Shown here one piece after another: positions 32,979 through 42,398 of a DNA stretch of 64,000 nucleotides (positions are counted from its first letter, which is position 1; every line of letters starts with the position of its first letter). The notes below the pieces were generated by a model. It was not told the origin of the DNA and ran no database searches. It saw only the letters and a list, made by a program, of their open reading frames with translations. The DNA is taken from assembly GCF_001617365.1 (NCBI RefSeq), contig NZ_LVJR01000011.1, forward strand, positions 1 through 64,000. Direction: 5' to 3'. The position numbers were made by a program, and so were the translations under genes. This stretch comes from Rhodanobacter sp. FW104-R8. GTDB lineage: Bacteria; Pseudomonadota; Gammaproteobacteria; Xanthomonadales; Rhodanobacteraceae.

Positions 32979-34682
32979 TCAGGGGCGTGACCCGCCGGCG
33001 AGCGCGCTGTCGCTGCGCTCGCCGGCGCCCCTTACCGGCCCTCCGGTGCGCTCCTGCAACAGCGCCTGCATCTTCAGGTACACGCCGTTGCTCCAGCCGA
33101 AACCGATCACGTTGGCGGTGTAGCCGGCGCTGATCTTCACGTCGGCGTTGCCGCTGGCCATGTTGTATTTCTCGCGGATGGTGCCGTCGGCGGCGAGGCT
33201 GCGGTCGATGGTGGCGGTGAATTCGCGCGCGATGCGGCGGGCGTCGTCGTGGAAGCCGTAGGCGTCCAGCCCGGCCGCCGCCAGCCAGTTGGTCGGCGCC
33301 CAGCCGAACGGCGCATCCCACTGCGCGCCGCTGGCGTGCTCGCTCATCTGCAGGCCGCCCTTGCGCTCGAAAACACCGAGCCTGCCGCGCAGCGCCGCGG
33401 CCTGCTGCGGCGAGGCCGCGCCGGCCCACAGCGGGTAGTAGGTGGCGACGAAGCGATAGCCGGACGGCTTGCCGTGCACGAAGTCGTAGTCCATGTACAT
33501 GCCCTGGTCGGCGCGCCACAGGTACTTGTCGATCGCCGCGCGCCGCGCCGCGGCGACATCGGCCCAGTGCGCGGCATCCGCCGTGCGCCCCAGCTGCACG
33601 GCGAAGTCGTGCAGGTCGCGCTCGTAGCGGTACAGCAGGCTGTTCAGATCCACCGGCGCGTAGTGGTGGGTGGAGCCGCCGAACGGGCCCATGCGGAAGG
33701 TGGTGTCGAAACCGGACTCGCGCATCGCGCGGTCGCCCAGGTAGTAGTCGGCGCTCAGGCGAAAGCCTTTCGACCAGGCGCCGGCGCAGACTTTCGAGGC
33801 CTCGACGTCGCAGCTGGCGGCCTTGAGTCGCACGACTTCCGCCGCGTCGGGATGCTCGGAGGCCTTGACCAGGTAGCCGGGATCCTCCGACGGGTGCGCG
33901 ATCAGCCAGTCGATCACGCCGCGCAGGTAACTGCTGTCACGCATCTCCAGCACCGGCGCGGCGCCGCCGTAATCGTAGTAACGGGCCAGCCCGGTGTCGC
34001 CGGCCAGGTGTTCCCTGCGCGTCCACGTGGCGTGGTCGCGCACCGCCAGCGGGTACGCCTGCTGCAGCCACGCGCGCGCGGCAGCCTGGTCCTTGAAGCT
34101 GGCCGGGTCGTCCAGCAGCGCGCGCATCATCGCGCCGAGGAACGGCGGCTGCGCACGGGTGAGGTAGTAGCTGCGGTTCGCGTTGAGCACCGCGCCGTAG
34201 TACCGCACCTCGAACAGCGCGTTGTCGACCATGTCGCGCGCCAGCGCCGTGCGCTGGTCGGCCAGCAGGCCGAGCACGATGAAGTAGCTGTCCCAGCCGT
34301 ACATCTCGTTGAAGAAGCCGCCCGGCACCACGTACGGATGCGGCAGGTAGAGCAGGCCCTGCCGTGGCAGCGTGGCCGGGGCGATGTCGCCCAGCTCGCC
34401 GATCGCCCGCGGCAGCACCTGCACCTCGACGCGGCAATGCGCCTGCATCGCGGCCAGTGCCGGCGGCGCGGGCAGGTTTGCCGGCAGGTACAGCAGCGGC
34501 CGCGTGCCCACCTTGCTGTCGCCCAGCGCCGAGCAGTCGTCCATCGAGCGGGTCAGCGTGGTCCACGCGTGGTCGATGTAGGCGCGGGTCTTCTGCGCAT
34601 CGGGCCGGGCGGCCGCCTCCGTGGCGGCGAACAGGACCGACCATCCGCACAGGGCAAGGGGCAGCAGGGATTTCATCGTCAT
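32979..34682 (-). CDS. treA: Periplasmic trehalase, GH37
   Basis: A 567-aa enzyme that splits trehalose into two glucose units. It has a signal peptide (MTMKSLLPLALCGWSVLFAATEAAA) and both GH37 signatures: PGGFFNEMYGWDSYF at 120-134 and QWDAPFGWAPTNW at about 454. The general acid Asp is expected in the GSTHHYAPVDLNSLLYRYERDL region. Two in-frame ATGs (34682 and 34676) are possible starts. It converges with the YkuD_2 gene (7-bp gap). An orphan terminator lies in its upstream region. Confidence 0.92.
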   Translation of the reverse strand: MTMKSLLPLALCGWSVLFAATEAAARPDAQKTRAYIDHAWTTLTRSMDDCSALGDSKVGTRPLLYLPANLPAPPALAAMQAHCRVEVQVLPRAIGELGDIAPATLPRQGLLYLPHPYVVPGGFFNEMYGWDSYFIVLGLLADQRTALARDMVDNALFEVRYYGAVLNANRSYYLTRAQPPFLGAMMRALLDDPASFKDQAAARAWLQQAYPLAVRDHATWTRREHLAGDTGLARYYDYGGAAPVLEMRDSSYLRGVIDWLIAHPSEDPGYLVKASEHPDAAEVVRLKAASCDVEASKVCAGAWSKGFRLSADYYLGDRAMRESGFDTTFRMGPFGGSTHHYAPVDLNSLLYRYERDLHDFAVQLGRTADAAHWADVAAARRAAIDKYLWRADQGMYMDYDFVHGKPSGYRFVATYYPLWAGAASPQQAAALRGRLGVFERKGGLQMSEHASGAQWDAPFGWAPTNWLAAAGLDAYGFHDDARRIAREFTATIDRSLAADGTIREKYNMASGNADVKISAGYTANVIGFGWSNGVYLKMQALLQERTGGPVRGAGERSDSALAGGSRP

Positions 34683-34818
34683 GGACCGGTCCCGTGGGTG
34701 CATGCACCACAGCGTGTCGCCACGGCCCCGCCAATGCAACCGGCACGCCCCGGCGGCCGATGTATCCTGCGCCGTCGACCGCGCGCCGTCGCGGCCGGCC
34801 CGCTGCGCATGGCATGGC

Positions 34819-34842
34819 AAAAAACGGGGTGTCGCACCCCGT
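34819..34842 (-). terminator. Orphan intrinsic terminator (-)
   Basis: On the minus strand ACGGGGTG-CGA-CACCCCGT is followed by six T. It lies in the divergent region between treA and the outer-membrane gene, so no minus-strand gene ends here. A short transcript starting in about 34850-34950, or control of treA leader transcription by attenuation, would explain it. Confidence 0.65.
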
Positions 34843-34945
34843 TCATCGAAAGCATGCTGTGCGTCCTCCCGGCTGGGACGGCGGTGCACCGCATGCGGCG
34901 GCGACGGTCCGGGCAATCGAAGATCAGTGGCAGGGAGAACGACGC

Positions 34946-35953
34946 ATGCGTGCGGGGAAAGGCAGGGCGGGACCGATCATCAAGAACCGGCCCGGCGGCC
35001 GCCGGATCCTGCTGCTGTGCGGCGTGCTGGGCATCGCCTTGCCATTGCAGACGGCGTACCCGCAGAGCGCGCCGGCACCACGCCAGTCGCTGGACGATGC
35101 ATGGTGGACCGGGCCGATGCTGGCCAACTCGGCGGCGACGCTGCCGCGCGGCCACGTCCTGGTCGAGCCCTACCTGTACGACGTGCACTCGGCGCATGCG
35201 GACGGCTACGGCTCGCTCACCTACATGCTGTACGGACTCACCGACCGGCTCACCGTGGGGCTGGTGCCGGTGCTGGGCTACAACCGGGTGGATGGCGGCC
35301 CCGGCAGTTCCGGCGTGGGCTTCGGCGACGTCAGCGTGCAGGCGCAGTACCGGTTGACCCAGTTCCACGAGGGCAGCTGGCTTCCCGCGATCTCGCTGCA
35401 GCTGCAGGAAACGCTGCCCACCGGCAAGTACGACCGGCTGGGCAACCGCCCCGCCGACGGCCTCGGCGGCGGCGCCCGCACCACCACGCTGCAGCTCAAC
35501 ACGCAAACGTACTTCTGGCTGGGCAACGGCCGCATCCTGCGCATGCGCTTCAACGTGGCGCAGTCGTTTTCCGGCACGGCGGAGGTCGAGGACGTCAGCG
35601 TCTACGGCACGCCCGACGGCTTCCGCGGCAGCGCCCGACCCGGCCGTTCCTTCTTCGTCAACGCGGCGTGGGAATACAGCCTGAGCCAGCGCTGGGTGCT
35701 CGCGCTCGACCTCACCTACCGCCACGACAGCGCCACTCGCGTGCGCGGCGGCGTCGCGCTTCCCGGCAGCGCGCAGACAACCTCACCCCTGCGCAGCGAT
35801 TCCGGCACCAGCACGGCGTTCGGTTTCGCGCCGGCGATCGAGTACAACTGGAGCGCCCGCGTAGGCATGCTGGTGGGCGTGCGCGTGATCACCGGCGGCC
35901 ACGCCACCGCCACCACGGTCACCCCGGCGGTGGCGCTCAACTACGTGCACTGA
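34946..35953 (+). CDS. Outer-membrane beta-barrel (transporter-like) protein
   Basis: A 335-aa exported protein; a twin-Arg-like basic N-terminus (NRPGGRRILLLCGVLGIALPLQTAYPQSA) precedes the cleavage site. The mature part has alternating beta strands (LTVGLVPVLGYNRV, VSVQAQYRL, FGFAPAIEYNWSARVGMLVGVRVITGG) and ends TPAVALNYVH, close to the aromatic C-terminus of outer-membrane proteins. It resembles the phenol-degradation MetA-type barrel family. The start ATG at 34946 follows AGGGAGAAC. Substrate unknown. Confidence 0.8.
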   Translation: MRAGKGRAGPIIKNRPGGRRILLLCGVLGIALPLQTAYPQSAPAPRQSLDDAWWTGPMLANSAATLPRGHVLVEPYLYDVHSAHADGYGSLTYMLYGLTDRLTVGLVPVLGYNRVDGGPGSSGVGFGDVSVQAQYRLTQFHEGSWLPAISLQLQETLPTGKYDRLGNRPADGLGGGARTTTLQLNTQTYFWLGNGRILRMRFNVAQSFSGTAEVEDVSVYGTPDGFRGSARPGRSFFVNAAWEYSLSQRWVLALDLTYRHDSATRVRGGVALPGSAQTTSPLRSDSGTSTAFGFAPAIEYNWSARVGMLVGVRVITGGHATATTVTPAVALNYVH

Positions 35954-35971
35954 GGCCGCTGGCCTGTCGAG

Positions 35972-37102
35972 TCAGTAGCCGGCGCCGCAGGCCGGGCTGC
36001 GGTTCTCGGCGAGCGGATTCGCGCCGGCCTTGCCGCGTTCGCGCAGTCGCAGGAACGGGCGCTCGACCAGGTAATGCAGCGCCGCGCCCAGCAGCAGTAC
36101 GGCCAGCGCATAGGTGGCGAACGCGAGCGCGCGCTGTCCCTGCAACGTCGCGCCGAACGTCACCTGCACCAGATGGAAGGCGATCTTGTGGCTGAGGTAG
36201 AGGCTGTAGGAAACCGCGGCCAGCCAGCCCGCGCCCGGCACGCGCCAGCGGCCGATCAGGCTGTGCCGGTCTGCGCCGGCAAATACCAGCAGGCCGAAGC
36301 CGAACGACAGCAGCGGCCAGCCCAGCGCATTGGCGAGCAGGCCGGTGCGCTCGCGGAACAGCCAGAACGCGAGGCACGACATCGCCAGGCCGCCTAGCAG
36401 CACGGCGTTCGAACGCGCCTGCCACCGCGTCCAGGCCTGTGGCCGGAAGACCCGCAACGCCGCCAGCAGCACGCCCGCCAGCAAGCCGTCCAGGCGCATC
36501 CAGGTCGGGTAGTAGATGTCTTCGATGAACCAGTTGCGCGGCGGATCGATCGCCGCGTCGTGCAGCCATACCGCGCTGCGCAGGGCGATGCCGAGCACCA
36601 CCACACCCGCGCACACGCCCAGGCACTTCCACGTCGACGGCCGCCGCGTCAGCCACCACGCCAGCAGCGGAAAGACCAGGTAAAAGTGCTCCTCCACGCA
36701 CAGCGACCACGCGTGCGAGAACGCCTGGTTGTGCGTGTAGTCGATCAGCAGGTTCAGCGTGAACGTGGCGAACTGCCACCACGGCTGCAACCCCGGCACT
36801 TCACGCAGCGCGGGGAAAAACACGTACAGCGCCAGCACCACCGCAAACGTCGGCAGGATGCGCCAGGCCCGCCGCGCATAGAACCCGCGAAACGACAGCC
36901 GCTCGCCGCGCTGCAACGGCCGCAGCACCTGGCTGCCGATCAGCAAGCCGCTGAGCACGAAGAAGATGTCCACCCCGGCCCAGCCGTAGCGCGACAGCCA
37001 GGCGAAATCGGGGCCGAGCCCGCCGACGATGTACGAGTGGAACAACATCACCCAGACGATGGCGATGGCGCGCAGCAGGTCGAGGCCCGGGAGACGATGC
37101 AT
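35972..37102 (-). CDS. Acyltransferase-3 family membrane protein
   Basis: A 376-aa integral membrane protein with about ten helices. The family hallmarks are LPGLDLLRAIAIVWVMLFHSY (R and H of the active site), GVDIFFVLSGLLIG and SHAWSLCVEEHFYLVFPL. OafA/NodX-like members transfer acetyl or other acyl groups to sugars of LPS, exopolysaccharide or secondary metabolites. No glycan cluster is nearby, so the acceptor is unknown. Confidence 0.9.
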   Translation of the reverse strand: MHRLPGLDLLRAIAIVWVMLFHSYIVGGLGPDFAWLSRYGWAGVDIFFVLSGLLIGSQVLRPLQRGERLSFRGFYARRAWRILPTFAVVLALYVFFPALREVPGLQPWWQFATFTLNLLIDYTHNQAFSHAWSLCVEEHFYLVFPLLAWWLTRRPSTWKCLGVCAGVVVLGIALRSAVWLHDAAIDPPRNWFIEDIYYPTWMRLDGLLAGVLLAALRVFRPQAWTRWQARSNAVLLGGLAMSCLAFWLFRERTGLLANALGWPLLSFGFGLLVFAGADRHSLIGRWRVPGAGWLAAVSYSLYLSHKIAFHLVQVTFGATLQGQRALAFATYALAVLLLGAALHYLVERPFLRLRERGKAGANPLAENRSPACGAGY

Positions 37103-37274
37103 GGACGTCCTTGTCGCGGCAAATGTAGGTGATGGAGCGGGTTCCTGCGCCGGATTCTTCTTGAATGGCTGGGGCGGTTCAATGGATCACTTGGGGCAAT
37201 CCGATGGCAGCCACCTGCACCGCTCTTCGATCACCGGCGGATTCCCGGAAGGCGATCCTGGTGTGACCGGATGC

Positions 37275-37304
37275 AAAAAAAACCGCCCGGATCGCTCCGG
37301 GCGG
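37275..37304 (-). terminator. Intrinsic terminator of the M3 peptidase gene
   Basis: On the minus strand CCGCCCGGA-GCGA-TCCGGGCGG is followed by eight T. It lies 27 bp past the stop of the peptidase gene. Confidence 0.85.
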
Positions 37305-37330
37305 CTTCGTTTCCAACGGGCGGTTCCGGA

Positions 37331-39541
37331 TCAGTCGGCCGCGGCATCCAGCCCGCGACGCTTCAGCAGCGGCTCGATTTGCGGCTCGTGCCCGGCGAAA
37401 TCGCGGAACAGCTGCAGCGCGTCCTTGCTGCCGCCCTGCGAGAGCAGGGTGGCGCGGAAGCGGTCGCCGTTGGCGCGGGTGAGGCCACCGTTCGCCTTGA
37501 TCCACTCCACCGTGTTCGCGTCCAGCACTTCCGACCAGATGTAGGCGTAGTAGCCGGCCGCGTAGCCGCTCATGATGTGGCTGAAGTACGGCGTGCGGTA
37601 GCGCGGCGGCACCGGCGCGTAGTCGGTGCCGTTCGCCTTCAGCGCGGCGGCCTCGAACGCCACCACGCCGCCGGCCGCGGGGATCTTGTCGGCGCCGATC
37701 TGGTGCCAGCTCTGGTCGAGCATCGCCGAGCCGAGGTACTCGGTGGTGGTGAAGCCCTGGTTGAACTTCGAGGTGGCCAGCACCTTGTCCAGCAGGGCCT
37801 TCGGCATCGGCGCGCCGGTCTGGTAGTGCTTGGCGTAGTTCGCCAGCACGCTCGGCCAGTCGGACCACATCTCGTTGACCTGCGACGGGAACTCGACGAA
37901 GTCGCGCGGCACGCTGGTACCGCTGAAGTACGGGTACTTCACGTTCGAGAACATGCCGTGCAGCGCGTGGCCGAACTCGTGGAACATCGTGGTCACCTCG
38001 GTCCAGGTCAGCAGGGTCGGGCCGCTGGCCGGCTTGGTGATGTTGAGGTGGTTGGCCACGATCGGCAGGTTGCCGGTCAGCGCGGACTGCTCGACATAGG
38101 AGTTCATCCACGCGCCGCCGCGCTTGGACGGGCGCGCGTACATGTCGGCCAGGAAGATCGCCAGCTGGCTGCCGTCGGCGTTGTACACGTCGTACACCAG
38201 CACGTCGGGGTTGTAGACCGGCAGGTCGGTGCGCTGCTTGAAGCTGAGCCCGTAGAGCTGGCCGGCGGCGTAGAACACGCCGTTCTCCAGCACGTTCTTC
38301 ATCTCCAGGTAGGGCTTGAGCTGGCTCTCGTCGAAGTCGTACTTCTCTGCGCGCACCTTCTCGGTGTAGTACGCCCAGTCCCACGGCTGCAGCGCGAACG
38401 TGGGCTCGCCCTTCGCCTTCTGCTCCTTGTCGATCATCGCCTGGATCGCCGCGCCCTCGCGCTTCGCGTTCGCCACCGCCGGCGGCGCCAGCTTGGTCAG
38501 CATGGCGTTGACCGCTTCGGGCGTCTTCGCGGTCTCGTCGGCCAGCACATAGGCGGCGTAGGTGGGATAGCCGAGCATCTTCGCCTTCTCGGCGCGCAGC
38601 TTCAGCACCTGCGCGACGATCGCGGTGTTGTCGTAGGCGTTGCCGCGGCTGCCGCGGGCGATCGACGCCTCATGCAGGCGCTGGCGCAGCGCGCGGTTGT
38701 GCAACTGGGCTTCCGGCGGTTGCCCGGTGGTGTTGAGCAGGGCGATCACGTACTTGCCGTCCAGGCCCTTCGCCTTCGCGGCGGCGGCGGCGGCGCCGAT
38801 CTGCTCGTCGGTGAGGCCGGCGAGTTCTTCCTTCGTGTCGACCACCAGGGCGGAGTCGTTCACCTCGGCCAGCACGTTCTGGCTGAACCGGGTGCCCAGC
38901 TTCGCCAGCTCGCCGTTGATCTCCTTCAGGTGCGCCTTGTCGGCGTCGGACAACCTGGCGCCGGCGCGCACGAAGTCGGTGTGATAGCGCTCGACCAGGC
39001 GCACGCCCTCGGCGTCCAGGCCCAGGCTGTCGCGCGTGTCGTACAGCTGCTGGATGCGCGCGAACAGCTTCGGGTTCAACGAGATCGCGTCGCGGTGCGC
39101 CGCCAGCTTCGGCGCGTATTCGGCCTGGATCGCCTTGCGCGCGTCGTTGATGTCCACGCCGACCAGGCTGAAGAACGCGGTCGAGGTGCGGCTGAGGATC
39201 TGCCCGGATTTCTCCAGCGCCACGATGGTGTTGTCGAACGTGGGCGCCTCGGCAGCGTCGGCGACCGCCTGGACTTCCTTGAGGTGTTCGGCCATGCCGC
39301 GGTCGAAGCCGGGCGCGAAGTCGCTGTCCCTGATCTTGTCGAACTGCGGGTAGTGCAGCGGCAGCGGGCTTTCGCTGAAGAACGGATTGCCGGCGTCGGC
39401 CACCACCACGCTGGCTTGCGCCTGCGGCGCGGCGGCGTTCTTCTTGTCGGAGCCGGCGTCGGAGCAGGCGGCGAGGGAGCCGGACGACAGGGCGATGGCC
39501 AGGGCCAGCGCGACGGGATGCTTCATGGTCGGGTTTCTCAT
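37331..39541 (-). CDS. dcp: M3 family peptidyl-dipeptidase, lipoprotein
   Basis: A 736-aa zinc metallopeptidase of the M3 family; Dcp-type enzymes remove dipeptides from peptide C-termini. The zinc motif is in TTMFHEFGHALHGMFS at about residue 518-523. The N-terminus has a lipoprotein signal (ALAIALSSGSLAAC), so it is probably a periplasm-facing lipoprotein rather than cytoplasmic like E. coli Dcp. The start is ATG at 39541 (MRNPTMKHP); ATG at 39526 is also possible. Length and the C-terminal FRDFAGHEPQIEPLLKRRGL fit the family. Confidence 0.92.
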   Translation of the reverse strand: MRNPTMKHPVALALAIALSSGSLAACSDAGSDKKNAAAPQAQASVVVADAGNPFFSESPLPLHYPQFDKIRDSDFAPGFDRGMAEHLKEVQAVADAAEAPTFDNTIVALEKSGQILSRTSTAFFSLVGVDINDARKAIQAEYAPKLAAHRDAISLNPKLFARIQQLYDTRDSLGLDAEGVRLVERYHTDFVRAGARLSDADKAHLKEINGELAKLGTRFSQNVLAEVNDSALVVDTKEELAGLTDEQIGAAAAAAKAKGLDGKYVIALLNTTGQPPEAQLHNRALRQRLHEASIARGSRGNAYDNTAIVAQVLKLRAEKAKMLGYPTYAAYVLADETAKTPEAVNAMLTKLAPPAVANAKREGAAIQAMIDKEQKAKGEPTFALQPWDWAYYTEKVRAEKYDFDESQLKPYLEMKNVLENGVFYAAGQLYGLSFKQRTDLPVYNPDVLVYDVYNADGSQLAIFLADMYARPSKRGGAWMNSYVEQSALTGNLPIVANHLNITKPASGPTLLTWTEVTTMFHEFGHALHGMFSNVKYPYFSGTSVPRDFVEFPSQVNEMWSDWPSVLANYAKHYQTGAPMPKALLDKVLATSKFNQGFTTTEYLGSAMLDQSWHQIGADKIPAAGGVVAFEAAALKANGTDYAPVPPRYRTPYFSHIMSGYAAGYYAYIWSEVLDANTVEWIKANGGLTRANGDRFRATLLSQGGSKDALQLFRDFAGHEPQIEPLLKRRGLDAAAD

Positions 39542-39631
39542 CGTGGATCGAACTCCCGATGCTACCCAATCCATCCCGCGATCACCCATGACCAAAGCCA
39601 TGGGTCGGCGCCGGCCTCCGCGGCCGCGACC

Positions 39632-39790
39632 TCAGCCCGCCTGGGCGGCCGACGCAACCGTCGTCGCCGCGTGCGCGCCGGCGAGCTGTACCGGCGACGC
39701 GGTCATCGTCAGCATGGCGCCCAGCACCAGCACGCAGAGGGCAAAGCAGGCGCCGAACAGGCCGGCCAGGATCATCGATTCGTATTTCAT
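39632..39790 (-). CDS. Small single-helix membrane protein (52 aa)
   Basis: MKYESMILAGLFGACFALCVLVLGAML, then a short Ala/Thr-rich tail. One membrane helix with a Cys pair. The ATG at 39790 has a GGAGA ribosome site at the right distance; the 106-aa longer frame is Arg-rich. Function unknown; it stands alone between the peptidase and DUF2127 genes. Confidence 0.6.
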   Translation of the reverse strand: MKYESMILAGLFGACFALCVLVLGAMLTMTASPVQLAGAHAATTVASAAQAG

Positions 39791-39982
39791 GATGTGTCTC
39801 CGCATGGGTGGATTCCCTGTGCGGTATAGAAGTGCAATCGCCGTGCCAACCCGCTGGAGTGCCCGCGAAGCCTTGTCTCGCCTGCATCGGGCGGCTTCGC
39901 GCGCAAGCTCGGCGCGTTGTCCGCGGACAGCCGCCGCGCCGCGTCCGGACACGCGGACAGCCGCGTGCGCCGCGCCGCCAGC

Positions 39983-40477
39983 TCAGCCGCCGGCGTGATG
40001 CCGCAGCTTGCGGTACTCCACCACGGTGAGCGCGATGATCAGCAGGTCGAACAGAGTCAAGACCACGAACGCGAACGAGGGGCCGGCCACGGCCATGTGG
40101 TAGATCTGGTAGGCGGCAAACGCGGCGGTCAGCCAGATCAGGCCCGGGTAGGCCCACAGCCTGCCGCGCAGGATCTCCACGATCACCACCAGTTTCGCCA
40201 CGCCGTGGGACAGCAGGTAGATCGCCGCGAACAGCACCGAGCCCTGGTCGAACTGCGCGGCCCAATGCAGGATGTGCGTCGCGATGATGTCGTCGGGATC
40301 CTGGCGCAATTCCGGCGCAACCAGCGCGCCGATCCAGGCCTGCAACCGCAGCGGCCCGAGCAGCAGCAGCCAGAGCCCGCCGACGACCTCGCCGATGCCG
40401 TCGAGGCCCTTCAGCCCGAGCCCGACGGCGAAGGCCCTGTCGGATACCGTCCGAACGCGCAAACCGATCATCGACAT
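39983..40477 (-). CDS. DUF2127 family membrane protein
   Basis: A 164-aa protein with four helices and the DUF2127 patterns: AFAVGLGLKGLDGIGEVVGGLWLLLL, DPDDIIATHILHWAAQFDQGSVLFAAIYLLSHGVAKLVVIVEILRGRLWAYP and IYHMAV. The His residues in the first loop and helix 2 are conserved in the family. Inner membrane, function unknown. The start ATG at 40477 (MSMIGLRVRT) removes a non-coding-like extension. Confidence 0.85.
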   Translation of the reverse strand: MSMIGLRVRTVSDRAFAVGLGLKGLDGIGEVVGGLWLLLLGPLRLQAWIGALVAPELRQDPDDIIATHILHWAAQFDQGSVLFAAIYLLSHGVAKLVVIVEILRGRLWAYPGLIWLTAAFAAYQIYHMAVAGPSFAFVVLTLFDLLIIALTVVEYRKLRHHAGG

Positions 40478-40556
40478 GCCCTCCCGCGGTGGACCCGGAA
40501 ACCCGCGGCCCCTGGTCCGAAACACGCGCCGTGGTCCGGCGCCGGTAACAGCCGGC

Positions 40557-41264
40557 CTACGCCGACAACCATGTCCGCATCGCCCCGGTGACCGCCGCGG
40601 GCTGCTCCATCGGACTCATGTGGCCGCTGTCCTCGACCACCACCAACTTTGCCTGCGGCATCAGCGCCGCCATCGCCTCGTGCAGCGGCAGCGGCGTGAG
40701 CGCGTCCAGCCGGCCGCACAGCACCAGCACCGGGCAGGCCAGTCCGCGCAACACCGCGGCGCCATCCTCGCGCAGCATCGCGTTCTGCCGGATGAACACC
40801 TCGCGGCCCTGGCGCAAGGTCATCGCGTTGATCCGCTGCGCCAGCGCCGCATCGTGCAGCCGCGCCGGCGCCACGAAGCTCGGCAGCAGCTGCTCGGTCA
40901 TGCCGCGGAACTTCCCGGGCAGGCTGACCGTGCGGTTGGCCGCCCGGCGCTGCGCGATGCGCTCGGGCGTATCGGCGTGGAACGAGGTGTCGAGCAGCGC
41001 CAGCCGTTCGATGCGCGGCGACGCCTGCCGGGCGATTTCCTGGGCGACGTAGCCGCCGAACGAGAAGCCCGCCAGCGCAAAGCGCGGCGGCGCCGTCGCC
41101 AGCACCTGCTGCGCCAGCGCGGCGATGCTGTCGGCATGGCCCAGGTCGGCCACCCGGCAGTCGGCGACGTCGGCCAGGCCCGCCAGCTGGTCGCGCCACA
41201 GGTCTTCGTCGCACAGGAATCCGGGGAGCAGCAGCAACGGCTGCCGATGGTCAGTCACGGTCAT
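40557..41264 (-). CDS. Alpha/beta hydrolase
   Basis: A 235-aa hydrolase: PLLLLPGFLCDEDLWRDQL (oxyanion region), nucleophile elbow GFSFGG with the Ser, Asp in LVLCGRLDALTPL, and His in VVVEDSGHMSPMEQP. The fold and size fit the family of small esterases or thioesterase-like enzymes (MhpC/BioH-like). The substrate is not predictable. Confidence 0.87.
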   Translation of the reverse strand: MTVTDHRQPLLLLPGFLCDEDLWRDQLAGLADVADCRVADLGHADSIAALAQQVLATAPPRFALAGFSFGGYVAQEIARQASPRIERLALLDTSFHADTPERIAQRRAANRTVSLPGKFRGMTEQLLPSFVAPARLHDAALAQRINAMTLRQGREVFIRQNAMLREDGAAVLRGLACPVLVLCGRLDALTPLPLHEAMAALMPQAKLVVVEDSGHMSPMEQPAAVTGAMRTWLSA

Positions 41265-41359
41265 GCCCGGCAGTCGAAAGAGCGGACATTATCGACTACA
41301 GCACGTGCCGTTCGACACACCCGGCGCGGGAGACGCGGCGTGGCCGGGGCAAGCGCCGG

Positions 41360-41581
41360 TCAGGTCGCGTTGGTCCAGGTCGACTCGACATCGGCCTTCA
41401 CCAGGTCGTCGAGCGCCGCCGGCGCGACACCCTGCATGCCATAGAGGCAGCCATGCCGCATGCCGGCGTAATCGCCGTCGCGGCGGAACGTCGCCGTCCA
41501 GATGACGCGGCCGGCACTCGCCTGCTCGTAATCGCCTGCGTAGTCGAACCCGTTTTTCGTCTTGCCGGAGACCGTGGTCAT
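41360..41581 (-). CDS. Hypothetical small protein (73 aa)
   Basis: MTTVSGKTKNGFDYAGDYEQASAGRVIWTATFRRDG and a C-terminal helix. Soluble, one Cys. Not recognised. The ATG at 41581 has a GGGAGC-like ribosome site (complement of the gaagctcctgg stretch). Coding likelihood is supported by codon-position GC bias in this frame. Confidence 0.6.
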   Translation of the reverse strand: MTTVSGKTKNGFDYAGDYEQASAGRVIWTATFRRDGDYAGMRHGCLYGMQGVAPAALDDLVKADVESTWTNAT

Positions 41582-41674
41582 GGCGGGAAGCTCCTGGCGT
41601 GATCGCCCGGCCAGCATAGCTCCTTGCCGCCGCGGCAAGGTGGCGGATTTCCCGGCGGCGGTCGGGGACAGCCG

Positions 41675-42190
41675 TCAGCCGTGGCCGGCCAGCGGCGTGT
41701 CACCCGCGCCGACTTCGAGCGCCTGCAGCGAAACGGTCTTGCGGCCGCCATGCAGTTGCTGCCGGCCGACTTCGCGGAAACCCAGCCCGGCATGGAAGCG
41801 CTCGGACGCCGGGTTGGGCGGCTCGAGATCGAACTCGCAGGTGACCAGCGGTACCGCGTCGCGCACCGCCAGCGCGTAGAGCTCGCGGTACAGCCGGCGA
41901 CCGGCGCCGCGCGCCTGCGCGTCGCCGGCCACCACGATGCGGTCCACATACAGGAAATGCGGATAGCGCTGCGCGAACCAGCGGTAGTTGGGGCTGTCGT
42001 AGTCCGCCCCTTCGCGGAACGCGAGCAGGAACGCCTCGACCCGCCCCTCCCGCTCGATCACCCGATGCAGCGCCGCCTGCGCATGCAGCCGCGCCAGCCG
42101 CGCGCCGTCGAGCGGACTGAGCACGGCCACGAACGCCTCGTTGAGGGCGAGGATGGCGGGAAAATCGGCGGGGGTGGCGTCGCGGAGCAT
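41675..42190 (-). CDS. GNAT family N-acetyltransferase
   Basis: A 171-aa GCN5-type acetyltransferase: MLRDATPADFPAILALNEAFVAVLSPLD, the beta-4 strand FLYVDRIVVAGDAQARGAGRRLYRELYALA (acetyl-CoA pyrophosphate loop R-x-x-G-x-G/A) and RFHAGLGFREVGRQQL. Substrate unknown. The frame continues upstream but the ATG at 42190 matches the family's N-terminus. Confidence 0.88.
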   Translation of the reverse strand: MLRDATPADFPAILALNEAFVAVLSPLDGARLARLHAQAALHRVIEREGRVEAFLLAFREGADYDSPNYRWFAQRYPHFLYVDRIVVAGDAQARGAGRRLYRELYALAVRDAVPLVTCEFDLEPPNPASERFHAGLGFREVGRQQLHGGRKTVSLQALEVGAGDTPLAGHG

Positions 42191-42398
42191 CGGGCGGCCT
42201 TTGCGGAATCGGGCGAAAGCGAAGCATGTCGGGGGCCACAGAAAGTGCACCGGGACCCTTCGATTCATCGCCGGGACACACGGTGAGCCGACATGTCGCG
42301 CGCCACCTTCGCACTGGGGGCGATCCCGCGCAACGTTCGCGGAAGTCCGGCTGCGACCGGCAAAACTTCCCGCTGCACCGACACCGTCCCCGACGCAA

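Noticed and set aside
37271-39829. 852-aa plus-strand frame
   Set aside because: Antisense shadow of the M3 peptidase gene; no domain pattern, and it runs through an intrinsic terminator.
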